14,684 nucleotides of DNA from JBHENW01 sp046261875 (lineage in GTDB: Bacteria > Acidobacteriota > Thermoanaerobaculia > UBA5066 > Gp7-AA6), in the NCBI GenBank assembly GCA_046261875.1, contig JBHENW010000004.1, forward strand, positions 1 through 14,684, in the 5' to 3' direction. The notes under the pieces are model-generated. The model was not told the DNA's origin, did no database searches, and worked only from the letters and a program-made list of their open reading frames with translations. A program made the translations under genes and the position numbers. Below are positions 1-7,110 of this stretch, in pieces. Within the stretch, counting starts at the first letter, position 1, and each line of letters starts with the position of its first letter.

Positions 1-269
1 GTCTCGGCCTGTTCCCCGCCGACCTGGCGCGCCAGCCCGAGCATCGCCATGGCGAACTCCGGGTCGAGCTGGAGCGCGCGAGCGAAGGCGAGCTGCGCCT
101 CCTTGAAGTAGTACCGCCTTTCGGCCTCGGTCCCTTCCCGATAGGCGGCATAAGCCTCGTCCGACGTCGTGGTTACGTCCCGTCTGCCCGTCAGGAGGAG
201 CGCGGCCGCCACACCGGCGCCCACGACCAGCACGCCGACCATGATCAAGAGCGCGCGACGGGACTTCAT
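1..269 (-). CDS. Membrane-anchored TPR protein, N-terminal part (runs off the window)
   Basis: The first 89 codons of a gene continue past the left edge. The start is an ATG preceded, after a 5-base spacer, by a purine-rich GGGGGAG ribosome site (275-281 on the plus strand). Residues 1-5 are basic (MKSRR), and about 6-27 form one hydrophobic helix rich in Val, Ala and Leu, so the protein is probably an inner-membrane anchor or uncleaved signal. From about residue 37 the sequence looks like a tetratricopeptide repeat, with the typical ending A-L-Q-L-D-P at 65-70. TPRs usually mediate protein-protein contacts. The gene lies 46 bases downstream of the phosphatase gene on the same strand, so co-transcription is plausible. 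The catalytic or other domains, if any, are outside the window, so no function can be assigned. Confidence 0.75.
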   Translation of the reverse strand, partial: MKSRRALLIMVGVLVVGAGVAAALLLTGRRDVTTTSDEAYAAYREGTEAERRYYFKEAQLAFARALQLDPEFAMAMLGLARQVGGEQAE

Positions 270-315
270 GGCTTCTCCCCCTTCATACGGCTACCTGTAG
301 CACGAGTTTTGCCGG

Positions 316-2964
316 TCACTCTACTCTCATGAAAAGAAAGGTCATATCGTCATACTGCTCGGCCCCGCTGACGTGGGTCCGGATGTCCGCCAGCAGCCCC
401 CGAGCCAACTCCTCCAAGGGCTCGCCCTGGCGTCGGGCCACCGACGCGATGAGGCGCTCCTCCCCGTAGGGCTCCATCGAAGGGTCCATGGCCTCGGAAA
501 ACCCGTCCGTGTAGAAGAAGATCAGGTCCCCGCTGCGCAGGAACAGCTCCATGGTGTCGTAAGCGACCTCGCGGAAGGCGCCCAGAGGGAGGCGGTGCTC
601 GGGCGGCTCGAGGAATCGCGGGCCGCCGTCGCCGGAGCGCAGCAGGATGGGCAGCGGCTGGCCGCCGATGGCGTAGCGCAGCGTCATCGCCTCGGGATCG
701 AGAACGAAATACCCCAGCGACACGAACATACGGCGTTTGATCGAGTAAATGCGGCGGTTGGACTCCTGGAAGAGCTTCCCCGGGTCACGCGTCGTCAGGG
801 CCCGCGAATAGACGATCTCCTTGGACGCGACCATCAGGAGGGAGGCGGGGACCGACTTGCCCGAGACGTCCCCGATGACGACCCCGAGGCACTGGTCGTC
901 GAACGGGATGAAGTCGTAGAAGTCTCCTCCCACGACGCGCGCCGGCAGGCTCCCGCCGAAGAACGAGAATCCGGGCATGTTGGGGAGCGTGCGCGGCAGA
1001 AGGCTCGCCTGGATGTCCCGGGCGATCTCGAGATCCCGTTTGAGCTCCGCCTGCCGGGTCATCTCGTCGTGCAGGAGGGCCGTTTCGATGGCGAGCGCCG
1101 CCTGGTTGGCCAGAGTGGACAGCAGGTTGCGGTCCTCGCGGTCGAACTTTTCGCCGGAGAGCTTCTCCTGGAGCGCGAGGATCCCCATCAGCCGGTCACG
1201 ATAGACGAGGGGCACGAGCAGGCGGAAGCCCTCCTCAGCGAGCCGTGCGCGCACCGTGTCGCTCTCCTCTTCGCCGAACGCCGCCGGAAGCTCTTCGAGC
1301 GCGATCGGCTTGCCTTCGCGGCGCAGGGCCTGCCGCAATGCCGCGGCCGGCGAGATCCGGTCCTCGCGCCGCCCGCGCCGCTCGAGCCAGCCATCGCGGT
1401 CCCGCAGCCAGAGGGAGGCTTTCTGCAGGCGCATCGTCGCCGAGACGCGCGCCGTGAGGTAGTCGGCGATGCGCCCCAGATCGAGTTCGCCCGTGATCGC
1501 CTCGCTCATCTCCAGCAGCGCCGACTGGTAGTCGCGTTTGTCTCGGAAGAAGAGCCGGTCCAGCGGGGTCTGGAGGCGGCGGCGCACGAACTCGAAGAGG
1601 GGGATGATGACCAGGAAGAACCCGAAGTTGAAGTAAGGGGAGGCCGACAGCCGCGATCCCGTGAAGAGCGCGTTGGCCATCGCGACGCCGAGCGCGTAGA
1701 GGCCGAAGAGGATCGCCGTCGTCGCGCCGTACAGGAAGGTACGCCGCACGACGAGCTTGATGTTGAGCATCTGGAAGCGGACGATCGCGTAGGCGAAGGT
1801 CAGCGGGATCAGGATCATCGGGACGATCCCGTAGAAGACGTAGTCGTCGTTGTTGAAGGCCGACGGGAGCACGATCCCCAGCAGGACGAAGGGGGCCGTG
1901 CCCAGGATGGTGCCGACGAAGACGTGGAAGGCCTGCCGGCGCTCCCGGGGATCGGGGAGCGTGAACGCCGAGTGCGCCAGCGCGATCAGCCCGAGCACGA
2001 GGTAGTCGCCGAGCATGATCCACGACGAGAGCGGCGCTCCGGAAAGGATCGCGACGCGCTCGCCCCCGACCTGCCGCACGACGTCGTAGAGGAACCAGAG
2101 CGGCGGGATCGCATAGATGAGGTAGAAGAGGCCCGGGCTCGCCGAGAGGAAGTCCTGGAGCTTCTCCTTCCAACGCGGCGGGGGCTCCCCCGTCCACTCA
2201 TCCGGCCGCGCGAAGTCGAGCTGCTTTGGGCGCGGAAAGATCAGGAAGAAATGGAGGAAGACGGCCGGCAGCAGAAAGAGGCTGACCGTGCCGGTGTTCT
2301 GCACGAAGAGGTCGATCCACCAGTAGGAAGCGGGCCGCAGCCGGCAGACGAAAAAGAGGAGGAACAGGACGCAGAGCAGGAAGAAGACCCGCGCCGCGCG
2401 GTCCTCCGGGCGGCGGAGGAACACGAAGAAGCCGATGAAGAAGAAGAGGAACCCGAGCGCCGCGGCGTACAGGTACGTCGTTCCCCCGAGACGCTCCGAG
2501 GAGAGCCGGACCGGGACCGTGCGCACCTGGCCGCCGCGGACCGCGCACGACCCGCTCTTGACGAGATAGGAAACGGTCTCCCCGATGCGGTGCCGCCGCA
2601 GCTCGCTCGACGCCGCGGACGAGGAGTTGACGACACGGTTTCCGATGCCCTGGACGCACTCGCCCGGACGGATTCCCGCGTCCTGGGCCGGCCCGCCGGG
2701 AGAGGTCGCGCGGACCTCGATGCCCCCGCGGCTGTAGGGAAGCGGGACGATCCCGTCGTATGGCCTCGCCGCGAACATGTCGGCGACGGAGGCGACGGCG
2801 ATCGCGAGGCCGGCGAACCCGAGCACGAGGAACCACACGGACGCCGTGGCCCGTTCCGTTTCGGCCGGCCCGCGCGGCGGCCCCGGCGGGCGGCGCACGA
2901 TCTTTCGGTCGCCCGCGGGCTCCCGGATCGCCTGCGCCGATGCACCGCGGAACGACGAGCTCAC
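316..2964 (-). CDS. PDZ / multi-TM / GAF / SpoIIE-type PP2C serine-threonine phosphatase
   Basis: This 882-residue membrane receptor phosphatase starts at a GTG with AAGGTG just upstream. Order of parts: a transmembrane helix at about 43-63; a PDZ-like domain at about 70-150 (SPGGPAQDAGIRPGE at 88-102 is the typical core); about eight or nine further hydrophobic helices between 166 and 461; a GAF domain at about 484-632; a short helical linker (MTRQAELKRDLEIARDIQ); and a SpoIIE/RsbU-type PP2C domain from 660 to the end. Metal-binding acidic residues are in place: GGDFYD at 679-684, GDVSGK at 698-703, YTDG at 818-821 and YDDMT at 871-875. The family dephosphorylates anti-anti-sigma (STAS) proteins or other phosphoproteins in response to signals. 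No STAS protein or anti-sigma kinase is visible nearby, so the substrate is unknown. The downstream TPR gene may be a partner. Confidence 0.93.
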   Translation of the reverse strand: MSSSFRGASAQAIREPAGDRKIVRRPPGPPRGPAETERATASVWFLVLGFAGLAIAVASVADMFAARPYDGIVPLPYSRGGIEVRATSPGGPAQDAGIRPGECVQGIGNRVVNSSSAASSELRRHRIGETVSYLVKSGSCAVRGGQVRTVPVRLSSERLGGTTYLYAAALGFLFFFIGFFVFLRRPEDRAARVFFLLCVLFLLFFVCRLRPASYWWIDLFVQNTGTVSLFLLPAVFLHFFLIFPRPKQLDFARPDEWTGEPPPRWKEKLQDFLSASPGLFYLIYAIPPLWFLYDVVRQVGGERVAILSGAPLSSWIMLGDYLVLGLIALAHSAFTLPDPRERRQAFHVFVGTILGTAPFVLLGIVLPSAFNNDDYVFYGIVPMILIPLTFAYAIVRFQMLNIKLVVRRTFLYGATTAILFGLYALGVAMANALFTGSRLSASPYFNFGFFLVIIPLFEFVRRRLQTPLDRLFFRDKRDYQSALLEMSEAITGELDLGRIADYLTARVSATMRLQKASLWLRDRDGWLERRGRREDRISPAAALRQALRREGKPIALEELPAAFGEEESDTVRARLAEEGFRLLVPLVYRDRLMGILALQEKLSGEKFDREDRNLLSTLANQAALAIETALLHDEMTRQAELKRDLEIARDIQASLLPRTLPNMPGFSFFGGSLPARVVGGDFYDFIPFDDQCLGVVIGDVSGKSVPASLLMVASKEIVYSRALTTRDPGKLFQESNRRIYSIKRRMFVSLGYFVLDPEAMTLRYAIGGQPLPILLRSGDGGPRFLEPPEHRLPLGAFREVAYDTMELFLRSGDLIFFYTDGFSEAMDPSMEPYGEERLIASVARRQGEPLEELARGLLADIRTHVSGAEQYDDMTFLFMRVE

Positions 2965-3049
2965 CGATTCACCTTGAGAGTCCGGGATGTTAACGGGAAA
3001 CCGCCTTCTCCGCGCGTCCCGCCCGGGGTCGCGACGCGAGAAGTCTCCC

Positions 3050-3176
3050 GAGCGAAGCGAGGGAGGAGGCTCGCGTCGCGCGAGCCGGAGCGGAGCGAGC
3101 GATCAGGCGGGCGGTCGAGCGTGATCCGCGAGCTGCCAGCCGGTGCCGGAGGCAGATCGCGAGCGAAGTGGAGGCG
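3050..3176. repeat. Three scattered GAGCGnAGYG-type repeats in the divergent gap
   Basis: The 238-bp gap between the divergent phosphatase and tmk genes (2965-3202) holds three related purine-rich words: GAGCGAAGCGAGGGAGG at 3050-3066, GAGCGGAGCGAGCGATC at 3088-3104 and GAGCGAAGTGGAGGCG at 3161-3176. They share the core GAGCGnAGyG and lie on the same strand, 38 and 73 bases apart. Such words often occur as dispersed intergenic repeats in GC-rich genomes. Both divergent promoters should also lie in this gap, but I cannot pick out a convincing -35/-10 pair. Confidence 0.5.
3068..3086. repeat. Perfect 8-bp stem hairpin, 3-base loop
   Basis: GGCTCGCG (3068-3075) and CGCGAGCC (3079-3086) are exact reverse complements separated by TCG. 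The stem is all G/C except one A-T pair, so it would be very stable in RNA or single-stranded DNA. It sits between two copies of the GAGCG repeat. No run of T follows on either strand, so it is not a classical intrinsic terminator. It could be part of a REP-like element or a protein-binding palindrome. Confidence 0.55.
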
Positions 3177-3202
3177 ACGTTTGGATATGCTGCCGCGCCG
3201 CG

Positions 3203-3823
3203 GTGCCGTTCATCACGTTCGAAGGGGTCGAGGGCTGCGGCAAGTCCACGCAGATGCGTCTGGCCGCGCGCCGCCTGCGCGCGGCGGGGCGGTCCGTCGT
3301 GGAGACGCGCGAACCGGGCGGAACGGACATCGGCGGAAAGATCCGGGACATCCTCATGGATCCGACGCACACGCACCTCGATCCCGTCGCCGAGTGGCTT
3401 CTCTACGAAGCCGATCGCCGCCAGCACGTCCGGGAAGTCCTGGCGCCGGCGGTCGCCCGCGGCGACTTCGTTCTCTGCGACCGTTATTCGGATGCGACGG
3501 AGGCCTACCAGCAGGAAGGGCGCGGCGTGGAGGCGTCCACGGTGCGTGCCGTGGACGCGCTCGCGCGCGACGGCCTCGAGCCGGACCTGACGCTGCTTTA
3601 CGACGTGGACCCCCAGGTCGGTCTGGAACGCGCGCGGCAGCGCGACGGCGGCGTCGGCCGTTTCGAGGCGGCGGAGGGCCGCTTTCACGATCGCGTGCGC
3701 GCGGCCTATTTCGAGATCGCCCGCCGGGAGCCCCGGCGGGTGGCGATCATCGCCGGAAAGGGATCGGCGGAGGAGGTCTTCGGGGAGACGTGGCGGAGAA
3801 TCGCGTCGCGGTTCGGACTGTGA
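3203..3823 (+). CDS. tmk: Thymidylate kinase (dTMP kinase)
   Basis: Phosphorylates dTMP to dTDP with ATP, an essential cytosolic step in dTTP supply. The 206-residue product has the usual length of about 200-215. Visible motifs are FITFEGVEGCGKST (P-loop, residues 3-16), TREPGGT (35-41, the TMP-side loop), and CDRYSDA (92-98, the conserved D-R-Y). The GTG at 3203 was chosen because it places the family's usual short N-terminus right before FITFEG. A longer frame reaches a GTG at 3143, but the extra 20 residues are atypical and come from the repeat-rich gap. No strong Shine-Dalgarno precedes 3203, so the start is the weakest part of the call. The stop overlaps the next gene by four bases (GTGA), indicating translational coupling with holB. 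Confidence 0.93.
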   Translation: MPFITFEGVEGCGKSTQMRLAARRLRAAGRSVVETREPGGTDIGGKIRDILMDPTHTHLDPVAEWLLYEADRRQHVREVLAPAVARGDFVLCDRYSDATEAYQQEGRGVEASTVRAVDALARDGLEPDLTLLYDVDPQVGLERARQRDGGVGRFEAAEGRFHDRVRAAYFEIARREPRRVAIIAGKGSAEEVFGETWRRIASRFGL

Positions 3824-4770
3824 CCGCGGTTGCTGCCGCCCTCGAGAGGCTCGCGCGGCGTCCGGACGCGCCGGGCGCGCTCCTGCTCATCGGAACGGAG
3901 CCCGGGCGCCTCGAAGCGGAGGCCCTGCGGCTCGCCGCGGCGTGGCTCTGTCCGGACCCCGACGACGCGGAGCGCCGCTGCGGCTCCTGCCGGCGGACGC
4001 TCGACCGGGCGCACCCTGACCTGCTCTCCCTCGCTCCCGACGGGCTCCAGATCCGCATCGATCAGGTCCGCGAGGCCCTCGCCTTCGCGGCCGGCCGCCC
4101 CTACGAGAGCGCGCTCCGCGTGGCGGTCATCCCGCGCGCCGAGCTGCTCGGTCTGGAAGCGGCCAACGCCCTGCTCAAGGCGATCGAGGAGCCCGGTGCC
4201 CGCATGCGATGGATTCTGACGGCCACGCAGCCGGAGGTTCTTCTCCCGACGATCCGGTCACGCTGCATCCGCGTGCGGCTGCCCTCTCCGACTCCGGCGG
4301 AGCGGCTGGACCGGCTGCGCGCTCTGGGAGGGAGCGAGGAGGATGCGGCCGACCTGGTCCTGTTGGATCAGACCGGCCCGCCCGAGCCGGAAGCGCTGGA
4401 GAAGGCGCGTCAGTGGCGGGCGTTGCTCGTCGGCGCGCTGACGTCGGGCCTCGCGCAGAGGAGGCTGCCGGCCCTGATCCTCCTGGCCGAGGCCATGGGG
4501 CGCGCGGAACCGGGCGATGCGCGCCGGCTTGCGGAGCTTCTCGCCGATGCCGCCGTGCTCGCGATCGACGGACCGGCCGAAGCGCTGAGGCATCCGGCCG
4601 TCGCCGGGAAGGTGCGGGAGGTGGCGCGCGCGGCGCCGGCGGCCGCTCTGCGGGAGGCAGCGCTGAAAGCGTCGGACCCGCCGCCCGATCGGCGGCGCGG
4701 CAATCCGCGCATGCACTACGAGGGGTTGCTTCTGGAGCTCTACCTGGCGGGCCGGAAGTCGGAAGTCTAA
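3820..4770 (+). CDS. holB: DNA polymerase III delta-prime subunit (clamp-loader)
   Basis: This 316-residue clamp-loader subunit of the replicative polymerase follows tmk directly, a common bacterial pairing. Family signs are a cysteine cluster followed by HPDLL (C44, C54, C57, then H65-P66-D67), the ANALLKAIEEP segment (115-125), and the SRC sensor motif at 147-149. The Walker A position reads GTEPGRLEAEA with no GKT/S, as in delta-prime proteins that do not bind ATP. The expected fourth zinc-ligand cysteine is a threonine (T60). The GTG at 3820 overlaps the tmk stop by four bases. An in-frame GTG at 3790 with GGGGAG in front is a fair alternative and would add ten residues. The C-terminal ending (RKSEV) lies in a small repeat. 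Confidence 0.9.
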   Translation: MTAVAAALERLARRPDAPGALLLIGTEPGRLEAEALRLAAAWLCPDPDDAERRCGSCRRTLDRAHPDLLSLAPDGLQIRIDQVREALAFAAGRPYESALRVAVIPRAELLGLEAANALLKAIEEPGARMRWILTATQPEVLLPTIRSRCIRVRLPSPTPAERLDRLRALGGSEEDAADLVLLDQTGPPEPEALEKARQWRALLVGALTSGLAQRRLPALILLAEAMGRAEPGDARRLAELLADAAVLAIDGPAEALRHPAVAGKVREVARAAPAAALREAALKASDPPPDRRRGNPRMHYEGLLLELYLAGRKSEV

Positions 4771-4777
4771 AAGCCTT

Positions 4778-4798
4778 TCGACTCTCGACTATCGACTT
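4778..4798. repeat. Three tandem TCGACTn heptamers beside the holB stop
   Basis: TCGACTC, TCGACTA and TCGACTT stand head to tail at 4778-4784, 4785-4791 and 4792-4798. They differ only in the seventh base. The last codons of holB (4757-4767, AGTCGGAAGTC) resemble the reverse complement of the same unit and could fold against 4780-4790 with two imperfect positions. No T-run follows, so terminator function is doubtful. Confidence 0.6.
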
Positions 4799-4800
4799 GG

Positions 4801-5004
4801 CCTCCCGATTACTAATCCCGAAGGAATCGGGGAGAGAGCCAGAGAGTCGGCGGGATCGGGAGGATTCGGGAAGAGTGCGGACCTGGGTGCTACCGACACG
4901 GACGGAAGGCGTGGCGAACCACCGTGCAGACGCCGCCGGCTCTTCGTGGACTCCCCCTTCCGATTCCTTCGAGATTTCGAGTATAGACCCGCTTTGGCAG
5001 CGGG
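4801..5004. repeat. Cluster of inverted repeats in the convergent gap between holB and the PEGA gene
   Basis: The gap 4771-5037 lies between genes that end toward each other and shows no convincing gene. It holds several inverted repeats. CCCGATT at 4804-4810 pairs with AATCGGG at 4825-4831. A perfect 12-base pair of arms, CGAAGGAATCGG at 4819-4830 and CCGATTCCTTCG at 4960-4971, encloses about 129 bases. CCCGCT at 4988-4993 pairs with AGCGGG at 4999-5004 around a five-base loop. The last hairpin could help end transcription of the PEGA gene, but neither strand has the following T-run of an intrinsic terminator. A small structured RNA or remnant element is possible but unproven. Confidence 0.5.
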
Positions 5005-5037
5005 GCGTAATCAAAAAATGGACAAAAGACCTTGCGC

Positions 5038-5997
5038 CTACCTGGCCAGCGTGATCTCGATCTCCTCCGTCTCGTCCTCGTCCACTTCGACCTCGACCGT
5101 TCGGTCTTTGTAACCGGGTCTCGAGACCGTGACGGTGTGCCTCCCGGGTGACACCGACACGCCGCGCGAGAGCGTCCCGATCTCGCCGGCCGTTCCGATG
5201 AACCGGTCATCGAGGAAAACGACTGCGTCGGGAGGCTCGACGCGGACTCGGAGCCGGGCCGTGTCCCGCGCCGCTTCGCTCCCGGTCTCCGGGGTCGATT
5301 CCCGCCAGCGGTCCGAATCGCGCCGCTCTCCGGGTCGATCGGGGGCCGCGAGCTCGTCTTCCCGGACCTCCAGCTCGTCCTCCCCGTCGTCTTCCTCGTC
5401 GTCGACGGACTCCGCGACGTCGCGGCGCTTGGCCCAGAAGCGGCGGATTTCGCCGGCGCCCTCCGGGTCATCGTACGAGCCGTACTGCTTCGCTCCCGGG
5501 ATCTTCCTCAGATCGTCGTCGAGGCGGAGCTTCATGCCCGGACGCGCCTGGATCTCGATTCTCCGGTCCTCGTAGCCGGGAAGACGGAACTCGATCCGGT
5601 ACCGGCCCCGCTTGAGGTACAGAAAGTCCGGGTGCCCGTCGAAATCGTCCGCCGTCCCGACGTAGGTGCCGTCCAGGAAAACCCGGGCGCTTTCGGGCGA
5701 GACGTCCGTGTCGATCGCCGCCCACTCCGGCGACGGGTAGCCGCCGTAAGGTCTCCGGTGATAGCCGCCGTAGTAATAGGGCGCGCCGTAGTAGTAGGGG
5801 TAGCCCCATCCCCAGCCCCAGTAGAAGGAGGGGCGGACGATGACGCGGCGCCCGCCGCGAAAGCCGCGGGTTCCGCGGTGCCCGCGGTGCTGGACGCGCA
5901 CGATGCTCGGCGCATCCGAGGACTTCTGGGCGGACAGCGGGGCCGACGCGAGGAAGATCGTCGCGGCGCCGGTCGCGAGAAGAAGTGCTCTCTTCAT
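5038..5997 (-). CDS. Secreted protein with two PEGA domains
   Basis: The 319-residue product starts at an ATG with GGAGG nine bases upstream (6007-6011 on the plus strand). Residues 1-24 look like a cleavable Sec signal peptide: KR, then a hydrophobic stretch, then a probable A-x-A-like site around SAPLSAQ. Next come a basic Arg/Gly segment (34-54) and a Gly/Tyr/Trp-rich stretch (58-88). The first PEGA domain is at about 94-160 (SARVFLDGTYVGTADDF, later LPGYEDR). A very acidic linker spans about 165-245 (DDEEDDGEDELE at 199-210). The second PEGA domain is at about 248-318 (DAVVFLDDRFIGTA, later RPGYKDR). PEGA repeats are small beta-domains of surface or periplasmic proteins of unclear role. 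The protein is probably periplasmic or outer-surface. Partners are unknown; the glycan operon lies upstream on the same strand. Confidence 0.88.
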   Translation of the reverse strand: MKRALLLATGAATIFLASAPLSAQKSSDAPSIVRVQHRGHRGTRGFRGGRRVIVRPSFYWGWGWGYPYYYGAPYYYGGYHRRPYGGYPSPEWAAIDTDVSPESARVFLDGTYVGTADDFDGHPDFLYLKRGRYRIEFRLPGYEDRRIEIQARPGMKLRLDDDLRKIPGAKQYGSYDDPEGAGEIRRFWAKRRDVAESVDDEEDDGEDELEVREDELAAPDRPGERRDSDRWRESTPETGSEAARDTARLRVRVEPPDAVVFLDDRFIGTAGEIGTLSRGVSVSPGRHTVTVSRPGYKDRTVEVEVDEDETEEIEITLAR

Positions 5998-6138
5998 AGA
6001 GTGAGGCCTCCGTTTCTCGATGTGAGCAAGCCCGGGGCCACCCGCCTCCAGCGGCGCCTGCGGCGAAGATCCCGCCCGATCAAAGACTTGCGAACGGCGC
6101 TGTGCCGCATGCCGCCGCCCCCCTGACCTCTCCGAGTG

Positions 6139-7110
6139 TCAATGCGTCTCCTGCAAGGGAACGGCACGCCTCGCCGGGGGCTTCCGGGGCGAACCGTTTT
6201 CTCCCTCCTCGAGCCCGCGCCGCAGGCCGCGCAGGTAGTCCTCGCGCAGCACGGCGTCGAGCGCCCGTCGTGCGCCGGGAAGCTCCCACCGCTCCGCGAG
6301 GGCGGCCCAGAAGGCGCGGAACCGGGCGCCCGCCTCGCCCCGTTCGCGGAAACGCAGGGCCTGCGGCACGCCGAGGAAGTCGCCGAGCTCCGGGTGCTTC
6401 GCGTAGAAGATCGCAGCGGCCACCCCGGACTTCTCCTGCCGGCGCCGGAAGGAGGCGAAGGTGATGTCGTGGTGGTGCCTCGCGACCGCCTCGGGACGGT
6501 AGACGATCTTGAGGCCCCGCCGGATGAGCCGGTAGGACATCTCGATGTCCTCCCACGCGGCGTGCGGAAAGCTCGTGTCGAAGAGGCCGGCCTCGCGCAG
6601 CCGTTCCCGCTCGAGGGAGATGTTGGACGTGTAAAAGAAGTTGAACGGAACCGATTCGGGGTCGACGATCAAGCCGTAGCCGAACTGCAGTCCGTACTCG
6701 TTGATGTGGTGGAGAAACGGCGTGACGGCGCGGTCCCGCGGCCAGGTCGTGTATCCGAGCACGGCGACGGAGGCGGGCGCCGCTTCGCGATGCGCGCGGG
6801 CGTGGACCGCGAGCAAATTCTTCTCCGGCACCGTGTCGTCCCCCAGGAAGAGGAGATAGGGCGCGCGCGCCTCCTCGATCCCGCGGTTGCGCGCGGCGGC
6901 GGGTCCCCGGTTCTTCTGCGAAAAGAAGCGGAACGGGTAGGCCGGCCGGTAAGCGCCAAGTCGCGTCGCCGTTTCGTCGCCCGATCCGTCGTCCACGACG
7001 ACGACCTCGAACTCCGGCGGCGCCTGCTGCCGGCCGAGCGCGTCGAGAACCTGGAAGAGCGTGTCCGGCCGCCGGTACGTGGGGACGACGACGGAGAAAG
7101 CGCCGCTCAT
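6139..7110 (-). CDS. Family 2 glycosyltransferase (GT-A fold), last gene of the glycan operon
   Basis: The 323-residue product transfers a sugar from a nucleotide-sugar donor, probably at the cytoplasmic face of the inner membrane. GT2 signs are FSVVVPTYRRPDTL at the N-terminus (5-18), VVVVDDGS at 36-43, NRGPAAARNRGI at 67-78, the metal-binding FLGDD at 88-92, the acceptor-side FYTSNISL (159-166), and the catalytic-base region WEDIEMSYRL at 186-195. The ATG start at 7110 overlaps the upstream gene's stop by four bases (ATGA). The open frame extends upstream to 7707, but that extension lies inside the neighbouring gene and lacks family similarity. The C-terminal 70 residues are Arg/Glu-rich and probably helical. 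Donor and acceptor cannot be told from sequence. Confidence 0.9.
   Translation of the reverse strand: MSGAFSVVVPTYRRPDTLFQVLDALGRQQAPPEFEVVVVDDGSGDETATRLGAYRPAYPFRFFSQKNRGPAAARNRGIEEARAPYLLFLGDDTVPEKNLLAVHARAHREAAPASVAVLGYTTWPRDRAVTPFLHHINEYGLQFGYGLIVDPESVPFNFFYTSNISLERERLREAGLFDTSFPHAAWEDIEMSYRLIRRGLKIVYRPEAVARHHHDITFASFRRRQEKSGVAAAIFYAKHPELGDFLGVPQALRFRERGEAGARFRAFWAALAERWELPGARRALDAVLREDYLRGLRRGLEEGENGSPRKPPARRAVPLQETH

Noticed and set aside
373..4770. A 1465-codon open frame on the plus strand running through the phosphatase gene into holB
   Set aside because: Only its last part (holB) resembles a protein. The first 3.4 kb is antisense to the phosphatase and the repeat gap, with Arg/Glu/Asp-rich low-complexity translation, a typical effect of high GC content.
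4988..5004. Hairpin taken as an intrinsic terminator
   Set aside because: The stem is only six base pairs and neither strand has a T-run after it; the nearby T-run on the minus strand comes before the stem.
6137..6142. TTGACA on the minus strand, a perfect -35 word
   Set aside because: It overlaps the stop codon of the last GT2 gene and has no -10-like hexamer at 16-18 bases; the region after it is G/C-rich.
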